NCBI GenBank assembly: GCA_038277395.1
Contig: CM076192.1
Span: 47,681,356-47,745,355, forward strand
Length of the DNA stretch: 64,000 nucleotides
Direction of reading: 5' to 3'
DNA from: Dryocosmus kuriphilus
Taxonomy: Eukaryota > Arthropoda > Insecta > Hymenoptera > Cynipidae
The notes below the pieces were generated by a model. That model did no database searches, had not been told where the DNA came from, and saw only the letters and a list, made by a program, of their open reading frames with translations. Shown here piece by piece: positions 1-8,839 of this stretch. Position 1 is the stretch's first letter; each line of letters begins with the position of its first letter. The translations under genes and the position numbers were made by a program.

Positions 1-189
1 TTTTAAATTAGATTATTAATTAAAATTTAAATGAACAAAGTTTCAAATTTTAAGCTTTTTAATATTAATAATACTGCAACTTTTCATAGAAAATAAATTA
101 AGCGGAATTTTATTCAAAATTTGTCTAATTTCTAAGAAGACCATGGAATATAATTTGGTACTAATATAGGTACTACAATATTATTTTAC

Positions 190-521
190 CCCATCCGAGA
201 ATGATGTATCCAGTAATGCTGGAATTGGAATCCGTGAATAGTGCAAGAAATACGAGATTATGAAGATAGAGTCCTTCAATTAGAATCCAGGAGTAATTAG
301 CCAGGATGAAATACTGCCAAAAGCTTGTGAAGATTTTACAATACAGATTAGTTTCTAGTCCAGCTACCAAGTAGCTTTCGCCATTTTTCACAATAATATC
401 CGATGCTAGTCCGCCAATTCCAGACACGAAGAGAATGTCCTTTAGAAGAGCCATAAATGACCTTGACATGAACGATGCGAACAGATGCATGTGCAGAATG
501 TTCCTTGGACATCGTAGTTTC
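190..521 (-). CDS. Class B GPCR exon, ICL1 to start of TM4 (PTH-receptor-like)
   Basis: Internal exon of a secretin-family G protein-coupled receptor. It reads from the first intracellular loop (KKLRCPRN) through TM2 (begins HMHLF), the first extracellular loop, TM3 with the class B hallmark EGLYLH, and stops inside TM4 at LGWG. The acceptor is TTGGTACAG|G and the donor is GGATGGG|GTAAAAT on the minus strand. The exon is 332 nt and needs two incoming bases. The + strand exon ending at 55894 supplies exactly AA, giving an AAG lysine and the usual class B sequence across the join. Receptors of this family bind peptide hormones and signal through G proteins at the plasma membrane. The HMHLF...LLKD...ANYSWIL...EGLYLHNL pattern points to a PTH-receptor-like protein; that subfamily call is from memory. 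Its strand is opposite to the other exons; see findings. Confidence 0.85.
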
Positions 522-1519
522 CTGTACCAATTAACAAACTGAAGTAATGATTTGAAGTTTACGACTTGTATTCAGAATTTCATAGCTTTAAAAGGATATT
601 TAGGATATACTATTTCGCACAAAAAATTGTCTGGTTTGGATTACAAATATAATATTAAATATATTAATTAATGTCGATCAGCTAATTAAAATTTTCTCTT
701 CAGAAGTTTGTAGTCTCGTTTAGATAAATAAATTAATTAAATTTTGTGCTCCAATAAAAATCCCCTATTTTAAAAGCTGCGTCTAGTCGTCCCGAAAAAT
801 TGCCGAAAAATTAGCGCAGCTGAAAAGGCAACGACTAGCAAAACTTATAAAAAATATTCGACTACTCATCCCGAATTTCTGGACGATGAGACCTTCTTAT
901 TTAAAAACTGTCTCTCATATAAAAACCTTTAAAAAGGCAGGATTGCTTTTACCCCAATATTCATATTACCAATATTTAACGGTATATCTATAGAGTATTC
1001 GAGGGTTCGTATCCTTTCTAAACTCAGACACTTGTAGATAGATTTGAGGGATATTTCGAAACTTCCAAATTTTAAACATACATACTTGAAAATTATATAA
1101 GTTCCATTTTCAACGTTAAAAATTTTAAGTAGCAAATCTACAACATTAAACAATTTTGAGTAGAAACTCTTTTAAAATTAAATATCTATTTAAATACAGC
1201 GTAAAAATTGAGCAACCTTAACTTTAAGGTTCGAAATATATACAATTTTTAATGTGAATACTTTAAAGCCGAGTCTTTCGAAATTTCAATATTTTTAGTG
1301 TGAATCTTACAAACATAATAATTTTGAATTGAAAAATTTCAAGTTCTGCTACCGCAAATTTCAAGATTTCTAAACTGAGCCGTTCTCTAGAAAAACCACC
1401 TAAGTCGACTTAGGTTTTGGCACAAAATTGCCGAAGAAACTTTTTAAAATGTGTTTTTACAAACCAAAAAATATACTTTTTGGTTTACATAACGTTCTTA
1501 CACAGAAAAAAATAGAGTG
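522..1519. other. AT-rich non-coding, intron of the GPCR
   Basis: No coding signal or known element seen. The short open frames here have no recognisable domain. It would be intron upstream of the minus-strand GPCR exon. Confidence 0.6.
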
Positions 1520-1855
1520 TTAATTAGAATCAACTTTCGGGTTCCAATGGAGATGAAAGAAGAAGGAATTATTGCAGTGTGACATTCATTCAATTTCGTA
1601 AATGTGTCCAACAGATCCAGTTTTGTTGACAGGTTAGCTTGATAAGAAGTAGATTTCAGAGAACCAATTTTCCACTTGAAAGTTATTGTAATTTAATAAA
1701 AAAGTTTAAAAGTCATAATGAATTTGTAATGGATACAGTAACGAATATATTGAATGAATAAATTCAAGTTTGAAAGATTTTGTGTAGTTTAAAATGATAC
1801 AACGACTTTTCGGTAAACAGCATTTGTAGTTATTGGCAGTTATTGGTGTGTTTAT
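1520..1855 (+). repeat. Interspersed repeat, copy 1 of 2
   Basis: About 330 bp that recurs in the same orientation at 23350-23696, sharing long tracts such as GTAATGGATACAGTAACGAA and GATACAACGACTTTTCGGTA, with moderate divergence and several indels. No coding potential. It ends just before the first N gap, so the two copies could also have misled the assembler. Confidence 0.75.
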
Positions 1856-1893
1856 AAACATAAAAGCAAATTCACATGCGTGAATGCGCAAGA

Positions 1894-2393
1894 NNNNNNN
1901 NNNNNNNNNNNNNNNNNNNNNNNNNNNNNNNNNNNNNNNNNNNNNNNNNNNNNNNNNNNNNNNNNNNNNNNNNNNNNNNNNNNNNNNNNNNNNNNNNNNN
2001 NNNNNNNNNNNNNNNNNNNNNNNNNNNNNNNNNNNNNNNNNNNNNNNNNNNNNNNNNNNNNNNNNNNNNNNNNNNNNNNNNNNNNNNNNNNNNNNNNNNN
2101 NNNNNNNNNNNNNNNNNNNNNNNNNNNNNNNNNNNNNNNNNNNNNNNNNNNNNNNNNNNNNNNNNNNNNNNNNNNNNNNNNNNNNNNNNNNNNNNNNNNN
2201 NNNNNNNNNNNNNNNNNNNNNNNNNNNNNNNNNNNNNNNNNNNNNNNNNNNNNNNNNNNNNNNNNNNNNNNNNNNNNNNNNNNNNNNNNNNNNNNNNNNN
2301 NNNNNNNNNNNNNNNNNNNNNNNNNNNNNNNNNNNNNNNNNNNNNNNNNNNNNNNNNNNNNNNNNNNNNNNNNNNNNNNNNNNNNNNNNNNNN
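1894..2393. other. Assembly gap, exactly 500 N
   Basis: A run of 500 N. The round length, identical to the second gap, suggests a placeholder of unknown true size. All open frames that run through it are artefacts. Confidence 0.99.
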
Positions 2394-2852
2394 AAATATT
2401 TATACCCTTTATTGAAATGTAGGCGCTACGTTCAATTAAAATTAAAAAGTATAAAATATACGCATATTCCATATGTCTGATTGTGCTTTGTTTAAACGGG
2501 GTAAAAATACGAATTTTTCAAGTCGTATTTTTATACCATAATTTTAAAAACAAGAAAATATATTAAAAATTAAAAACTAAAAAAGCATAGCTTCTGTCGG
2601 CGTTCCCGCGACCGCTCTACTTTTTTTTATTATTTCACCTATTTTCAAAATAAACAAATTTCACACCATATCTATTTAATTATTCACTTCTAGCCGACGT
2701 CCCAAGACAGCCACATGTTTTTTTTTATTCTAGACGGTGTACGCTACTGCTGTGGAAAATTACGAATTGTTTCGTATTTTTACAAAACATGTTACTATAT
2801 AAAACTTCCGCTACATGTTTCGTAAAATCCAAGCAGAAATTTCTAACAGCGT
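2394..2852. other. AT-rich non-coding
   Basis: Nothing recognised. It is the left flank of the Polinton and ends in the target-site copy AATCTT at 2853-2858. Confidence 0.6.
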
Positions 2853-2858
2853 AATCTT

Positions 2859-3540
2859 AGTAGTACAGCTATGACAGTTCGGGAGCACCTCAGTCAGTAA
2901 AATAGGAATCCAGTACGATGGATTGCCAAGCTGCAGGCTTCAAGTAGAATACGTAGGCCGGTTCGGGGTCAGGTTCATGTTCCAAGCTAAATGTCTGTAA
3001 AACCACAGTTCGAGTGCAGGGTTCTGTTTCAGGCTAAATGTTTGTAAAACCCGTCAGTAATCGACAGGCGATAACGGTTCGTGTCCGTGCTAAAACGCTA
3101 TTCGGTAAGTAACCAAGTACGGGGGGTTGTCGAGCTACAGACTTCAGAGTAGTATACCTACGACCATTCGGGGCCAGGGTTCTGTTCTAGAGTAAATGTC
3201 TGTAAAACCAGTCAGTAACCGAAAATCGATGATGGTTCTTGTCCGTGCCATTTATCGATAAGTTGTTACCGGCATTAGATGGCGCCAGTGCAGATATGAG
3301 ATTTGGAAGACACAGTCGACAAGGATGGTCTCTGCAGTACCGACTGAGTGAGTAGAAACTCTTATTCTAGAAGCTTCTGGAAGCATGCATGTAACTTAGA
3401 GGATTTTCCGACGAGAAGTGTCTTTTGAAACAGTACGTGATGATATCAAATTTTCTGGAAGGTTTGAAGCATGTAGTACTATTATAGCCTTCTAGGTTTT
3501 CCTTTATCGAAAGGTCTAGTAGAAGCATGTGGATGTTTTA
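2859..3540 (+). repeat. Polinton left TIR, outer part
   Basis: Aligns with the reverse complement of 17050-17734, for example GAGCACCTCAGTC near the end and GACAAGGATGGT further in. It contains short tandem motifs around 'GTTCTGTT..AGGCTAAATGT..TGTAAAAC' and a perfect four-unit heat-shock-type array at 3365-3382 (TTC TA GAA GC TTC TG GAA). It is cut at about 3540 by the block of nested retroelements and resumes near 6640. Confidence 0.85.
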
Positions 3541-3558
3541 TATATGTATGTATGTATG

Positions 3559-4449
3559 TTTTTTTTTTTTTTTCGTTGGTAGGTGTAAAATGCACTAAGA
3601 GCACCTCCTAGCTACCTCCGGATCACTACCCTGGGACCGCTTTCGCATTACTTCGGGGTAGTGTCCATTTATGCTCGCCACCCGCGAGTTTCCTCCTTAC
3701 TTTCCGTCATTCCTCTATCTTCGTCTTCATTTGATTTTACTTCGAACCCTTTCCGTATCCTCCTTCTTCTTCAGGACTTCAGTGATAAAGTTTTCCACCG
3801 CTTGCCACCTTTCTTCGTTCTTCAGCATCTCCGGGATCATACTTCCTTCCCTGAACGAGACGCCGAGCTCGACCTCCAGGTTTTTTCTATCCTAAGCCCA
3901 TGCAGAGCACTCAAAAAGAGTGTGTCGGGCATCGTCAAATTTATTCATACACTGCGTACATTGTGCGTTCTCTACCTTCTTAAAGCGCTTAAACTTTCCA
4001 TGTCCGGTCATCGCTTGAGTCAGATAGAAGCCCATTTGTCCGTGAGTTCTATCCAGCCACAACCTTAGATTCGGAATAAGTGTGTGGGTCCAACTGCCTG
4101 ATGCTTCCGAGTCCCACCTAGATTATCACCTTTCGAGAAGTCTTTCATGCGCCCTCCTTTAAATCTCCGCCTTCCTATCTATCACCTCGGGGCTTGTCCT
4201 TGCCTCTTTCATCTCCAAGTAGATATCCTGCCTTTCCAGCGCTAGGAGATCTATTGGTGGCGTGCTAGCCAGCACTAGGGTCGCCTTCTCTGATACTGTC
4301 TTGTAGGTAGCAGTAATTCTGAACACGCTTTGCCTCTGTAGGGAGGCAAGTTTCTGTTTCGTCCATTTCCTCTGCGTGGCTTCTGCCCATATTGGCGCTT
4401 CGTAGAAGATGTTAGAATGTACCACGCTGTTTAGCAGTCTTCTCTTCAT
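3559..4449 (-). pseudogene. R1-clade-like LINE, 5'-truncated 3' end
   Basis: The minus strand encodes the C-terminal third of a non-LTR retrotransposon ORF2. The part at 4449-4159 shows YEAPIWAEA, LQRQSVFRI and PIDLLALERQ, typical of R1-clade proteins just after the reverse transcriptase. Further down, around 3950-3700, comes a cysteine motif (CTQC..., then DDARHTLFECSAW) and the terminal region LEVELGVSFREGSM...LKNEERWQAVENF. At least one in-frame stop breaks it (after CSAWA). The 3' end carries a T15 run at 3559-3573, the poly(A) tail of a minus-strand insertion. The 5' edge at 4449 abuts a mariner fragment without a visible gap. Confidence 0.75.
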
Positions 4450-4891
4450 CTAACGTCAATCTGTGCTCGTTACGGACCGCAATTTCGATTTTTTCCACAA
4501 GTTCGTCAGTCACAATTGAAGGTCTTCCGCTCCTCTGATCGTCATGCACGGAAGTACGGCCATTTTTAAATTGGCGACACCACTTGTACACACTCGTATG
4601 GTTCATAGCTCCATTACCGTAAATAGTTTTCACCTCGTTATAAATCTCAACTGGAGCTTTTCCCTTCACAACGAGGTAGCGAATGACGGCGCGAATTTCG
4701 AACTGGCGGGAGATACGATCGACATTTTTCGCGAGAGATGCTACTGCGTCAAGAGTTTTCAACACATTAACCTCGGATTGGTCTCTTTGAAGGGGAGGGG
4801 TCAGGCTGCGCGGCAGTGTTGCCAACATGTCGAAAAAGTATTCCCTACAGCTGTGAGAGTACCAGTACACTTACTTTCTGGACGTGCCTCG
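4450..4891 (-). mobile_element. mariner fragment (5' half only)
   Basis: Nearly identical to the 5' ends of the mariner copies at 40427-41761 and 46010-47340. It has the terminal inverted repeat ending ...GGACGTGCCTCG followed by TA (4892-4893), the leader, and the first ~100 codons of the transposase (RYLVVKGKAPVEIYNEV, HDDQRSGRPSIV, helix-turn-helix DNA-binding region). It stops at 4450, inside the codons for RLTLD, where the R1-like LINE begins. The catalytic domain and the other TIR are missing. Confidence 0.85.
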
Positions 4892-4893
4892 TA

Positions 4894-6600
4894 TTTCTGA
4901 GTAGGCGCAGAAGATTCTTGAAAAAACGGACTTGCGTTTTTTCGAAAATATCGAAATAATTTAATCCGATTATGTGGGTCGCATAAAATAACGAACTCCT
5001 AATAATAGAGTCATGAATTTTAATAATGGAAGACCATGAAGAACACTTAGTTTCAGTTAGAATATTGAAGGCAGGGACTGAAGATGAGTTGGATGTACTA
5101 ACTGCTGCATCTGCAGCTAAGTTGAAAGCACCTGTTCTAGAAAAAATCGTACCCAAGTATTCAAAAGAAGAAACAAACTCCAAAGAGCTACCATGATATT
5201 ACAGACCAAGGAGTTTTGCACTGATCCGACCTTTCTTGAATATTGTGTATTTAGTTTTGTTGTTATTAACCGTAAGTTTATTTATATTACAATTTTCCTG
5301 GGGGGCATTGAGTTTCCTTGTTGCGTCTATTTTAGATCCTGCAAAAATAATTAAATCATCCGCGTAAATCAGCACCATAATGTTCGTGTCGCCCCTATTT
5401 TGAAACTCACAAGACCTTTTAGTCTAAAAAAATTCTCAATATCCGAGGTTAAAAGATTAAACATGATAGGGCTCAAAATCCCTCCCTTTACAGCTCATTC
5501 CCTACTTTAATGCAAGTTGAGGATCTCTCATACAGACTTTTTAGGATTCTAATTATTTTTGAGCTAACCCCAATATCAAAAAGCTTTGACCAGATATGAG
5601 AGTGATTAACCGATGGGAAAGCTGTCGAAAAATCCACCACAATGGCATAGATATGTGTATTCTTTTTTTGTAGGTATATTTGCGAAACAGATGCCAAGGT
5701 GAAGATATTATCCATGCAAGCCCTTACCTGGGCAAAAACCCGCCTGGGCTTCCGGAATAATGTGACACAACGACTCCCACTTTTTCGATCTAGACAACAG
5801 AATTTGCGTAAAAATTTTAGGAAGTGAATTTAGAAGGGCAATAGGTCTGTAGTTATTGGATTGGCTGGACCTTGTTTTTTATGTATCATATGCGTTAAAG
5901 ATTTTGTCCAATGGAGCGGTATATATTCATTCTCAAATATTTTATTGAAAAATGTTTCGAGATAAAGGAGCTAATTGAGCGGTAAGTTTTTGTAAAAATT
6001 ATTTGAGATTTGAGGCGGCCCTGGAGCCTTATTTAATTGACTTTTCTTAATTGAAAGAAAGATTTCGTTAGCTGTAATTCTGCTATCCAAAAATGAATGT
6101 CGCACATCCGTAAGCAATGACGGTGATAGACGTCTGAGAAGAAGTGTCAGGCGAAGGAAGTTTTCCCAAGTCCTTGTAAAAAGGGCTGTAGATTTTATTT
6201 TGAAAACTCTGAATCTGTTGACAGTATCCCAGAATGTTTTGCTATCGTTGACACTCTCAAGGCCCTCCAGGATATTGAATTCAAAACTCGCTTTCTTATT
6301 GGCTAACAGTGCTTGGTACAACTTTCTAGCTTTGATATAAACCAACCTAGCCTCAACCGCGAGAAATATGCCCTGCTAGCTTCTTTTAACGCATTAAAAA
6401 GATATGCTTTGCTTTGTCGACAGTTAGAATCAAACCAAGGTCTTCCACGGTAAAATTGCTCAGTAAAATTTTTTCTCACTGACCACATATCTGTTTTTTT
6501 GGCGCTGTCGATAATAGCCTCGATAAGGTTTGTGTTAAGATAATCAATGCCAACTTTCTTAAAATTAATCTCTAGTCTGTGCGACAAGCACAATTTGTTC
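4894..6600 (-). pseudogene. Non-LTR retrotransposon reverse transcriptase, decayed
   Basis: Broken ORF2 on the minus strand read from about 6593 down. In order: a region upstream of the RT (MWSVRKNFTEQFYRGRPWFD, 6593-6303), RT start with LNKAPGPPQISN (about 6010), the RT A motif VVDFSTAFPSVNHSHIW (about 5640-5600), and the C-terminal region FEYLGTIFSRTG and IWGL-like HIIGLNYFD (5183-4900). Stops and frameshifts separate the blocks and the YADD block is not readable. The mariner fragment sits at its lower end on a TA. I cannot place the clade; the A motif with PSVNH is like I/Jockey-superclade elements. Confidence 0.7.
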
Positions 6601-6654
6601 GAGAAGATCTCCCGCTTGTCGTCTGCCTACCTCAGAAACATCAAGATATGGATG

Positions 6655-7030
6655 TTCTCACAAAAACGGACAAAATTTTTGGAGTCATTCAAGAAGGAAA
6701 GTTCCTCGGACAGATCTAAATGACACACTAAAAAAATTTTAAAAATTCCACAATTTGAGGATATCTCGAAAACGGTCAGAGATACACAAAAGCGGACAAA
6801 CTTTTAGGATTATTCAAGAAGAAAATTTTCTCATGCAAATCTAAATGATACACTAAAAATTATTTTCAAAATTCCAAAATTTTTATAATTTTCCCAAATT
6901 TAATAATATCTCAGTTACGGTAGGAGATACGCAAAACGGATAAAATTTTAGGGTTACTCAAGAAGGAAAGTTGCTCAGGGAGATCTAAATTATATACTAA
7001 AGAAAATTTCTAAATTACTAAATTTTTAGA
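6655..7030. repeat. About 130-bp minisatellite in the left TIR
   Basis: Three diverged units. Each has an ACGGACAAAATTTT-like start, then TCAAGAAGGAAAGTTSCTC, then GATCTAAATGAYACACTA and GATATCTC..ACGGT. The same unit recurs about five times in inverted orientation at 16370-17000. Confidence 0.75.
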
Positions 7031-7193
7031 ATTTTTGAAAATTGTTGCAGCATGGGACGGAAATTCAAAGTCGCACCAATTATGTCTCATGTAGGTGATG
7101 CATTGGAAACTCGAAAGTGCTGCACAGTAAGTTCAGTTGAACGGTCTCGAAACTTCGCAAAGCGTCGATGCCGGAAGTTTAGGTAGAGGACCT

Positions 7194-7346
7194 TTCTAGA
7201 AGCTTCTAGTCAGGTTAGATTGGCGATTCTCCGAATTCTCGAAGCTTCTAGAAACATGCATTTGAGCTAGGGGCTTCCCCGAGTTCCGGAAACTTCTCGA
7301 AGCATTGCTGCCAGAAGTTTCGGTAGAGGGCCTTTCTAGAAGCTTC
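7194..7346 (+). promoter_or_regulatory. Cluster of four heat-shock-element-like arrays in left TIR
   Basis: Heat-shock elements are alternating GAA/TTC triplets spaced by exactly two bases, bound by HSF trimers. Here I read TTC-TA-GAA-GC-TTC at 7194-7206, TTC-TC-GAA-GC-TTC-TA-GAA at 7236-7253, TTC-CG-GAA-AC-TTC-TC-GAA at 7284-7301, and TTC-TA-GAA-GC-TTC at 7334-7346. Two of the arrays have four perfect units. The last one ends 20 bp before a TATA box. That they respond to heat is inference. Confidence 0.7.
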
Positions 7347-7365
7347 TAGGAAGGTTGGATCCGTC

Positions 7366-7404
7366 TATAAGAGGGGGAATGCAACGCAACGCAGTCAATT
7401 CAGT
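7366..7404 (+). promoter_or_regulatory. TATA box plus arthropod-type initiator
   Basis: TATAAGAG begins at 7366 and TCAGT, the arthropod initiator consensus, lies at 7400-7404. The spacing of about 36 bp from TATA to the initiator A is close to the usual 30. It follows the HSE cluster and reads toward the polymerase B fragment at 7700. The right TIR has the same region with a decayed box (TGTAAAAG). Confidence 0.6.
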
Positions 7405-7699
7405 GTTGACTATGAAGTGTTTCACATCGAAAGCAAAAAGAAATAAGAAATATTAGGGAAGCTCCAGTGCAGTTTAAGACTTTCTTAATGATTTTATTAG
7501 CGACTTGTTAGTGATTTTATTAGTAACATATTAGTAACTTTATTATTGAATTTGATGCGTGACTTTTATATCTGGTGGAAAAATTGATAGTCGACGAGTA
7601 TATACATGAAGTATATACATAAAGTGAGCAAGTGAAAAAATGAGTGCTTGCTGTGTGTAAAGACAGTGAGAAACGAACTCTATAGAAGAACACCACCGC

Positions 7700-8640
7700 T
7701 ATCCTTAAATAAAAAACAGAAGTCATTATAGATAATTGAAAAAATAGCATGCCTCAAGGCTGGTTTTGATGTACTGGCAAAGAAAGGAGGAGATTTACAG
7801 AATAAGCGATCAAAATCTGATGACATCAGTAATCGAGTAACAGGGATTGACGTTGTCAAAGCGTTTGATAGCAGAACAAAAACATATGTTGTTCTCAATC
7901 TAGTTCACAAAGATATTCTTACCTTCCTGGATGACGCTGAAACACTGTTTATTACACAAGTGGGTAAGGCTTTGCATGAACATGAGGCTTTAAAAAGAAA
8001 CACTGTACTTCTTACATAATACACGAAATGTGACAAGGATACAGCCAAAGATAAAAGTTTCAAATCAAAAAGTGAAGATATATACTACACTGCAGATTTG
8101 GAACTATGGTTTAAAATCTATGTAAGATATCCGGTCCTGAAGGAAATGGAGAAGTTTGAAGAAAAAGACTCTGAATGGACTTGTATCAACAAGTGGGCCA
8201 TACTGTCAGTCATGCATCCACCTAACGGGAAAGATATTGTCAACCGTGTATCCAGCTGTCATCAGTATAGAGTATGAGCTACATTTCTTGGCATCAAGTT
8301 CCCATTTGCCCTGAAAGATGTGTCCAAATTTGAAGAAAAAAATAATATCTCAGTGAATATGTATAGCCTGATTAAAAGGAAAAAATATTCAACCGATATA
8401 CCATTGCCAATAAAAAATACATGGCAGTTTTTAACGAAGATAGAGAGATAATATACACTGAATATTTGAATTCAAGCAACCTAAATTCAACCACCAGTGT
8501 ACAGTCGGAAGAAGCTCCTAACTGCCTTCCTACCGAAACGAAAGTACATTCTACATTACCAAGCTCTCAAAAATGCTCTAGCAAATGGTCTCAAACTTGT
8601 CAAAATTCACACAGTTTAAAAATTTAGCCAATGACCTCCG
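7700..8640 (+). pseudogene. Polinton DNA polymerase B, N-terminal region, inverted copy
   Basis: Broken frames on the + strand. They read KKGGDLQNKRSKSDD (about 7780), NLVHKDILTFLDDAE (7900), WTCINKWAILSVMHPPNG (8180-8230), KFEEKNNISVNMYSL (8330-8370), then homology to the region just before the YPSELH-like block. This pre-polymerase region with 'FEE.N.ISVN.Y' is typical of arthropod Polinton polymerases. In-frame stops are visible at about 8017 (TAA) and 8277 (TGA). From about 8000 on it is the same sequence, in reverse, as 9280-11210. Its first part (7700-7995) is also inside the TIR and is repeated at 15505-15986. Confidence 0.7.
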
Positions 8641-8839
8641 ACTACCCTCGAGATAATTTTTTCGGAATGCTGCAAGTCAACAGATATTGGACATCTTGCT
8701 CCGCAAGCCAAAAAATTCTGTAATAATTTAACCGCAGCACTTATCCTTCGTTAGGCCTAAAATTCTTTTGTTAGCTTGCGGCATTCTGAAAACATCGTCT
8801 CGACAATAGTTGGAGGTGCCGAAATTTGTGACTGTCATT

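Larger units (their letters stand above)
6640..7995 (+). repeat. Polinton left TIR, inner part
   Basis: Continues the TIR after the nested retroelement block. It matches the reverse complement of 15505-16990: tandem AT-rich units, then the 7040-7360 block rich in CTAGAAGCTTCTAG, then a promoter-like region, then the 5' part of a polymerase B frame. The match to the right TIR stops near GCATGAACAT at 7978-7995. Confidence 0.8.

Noticed and set aside
1852..2480. Long open frames across the first N gap
   Set aside because: They consist almost entirely of X from the 500 N; the same holds at 58175-58733.
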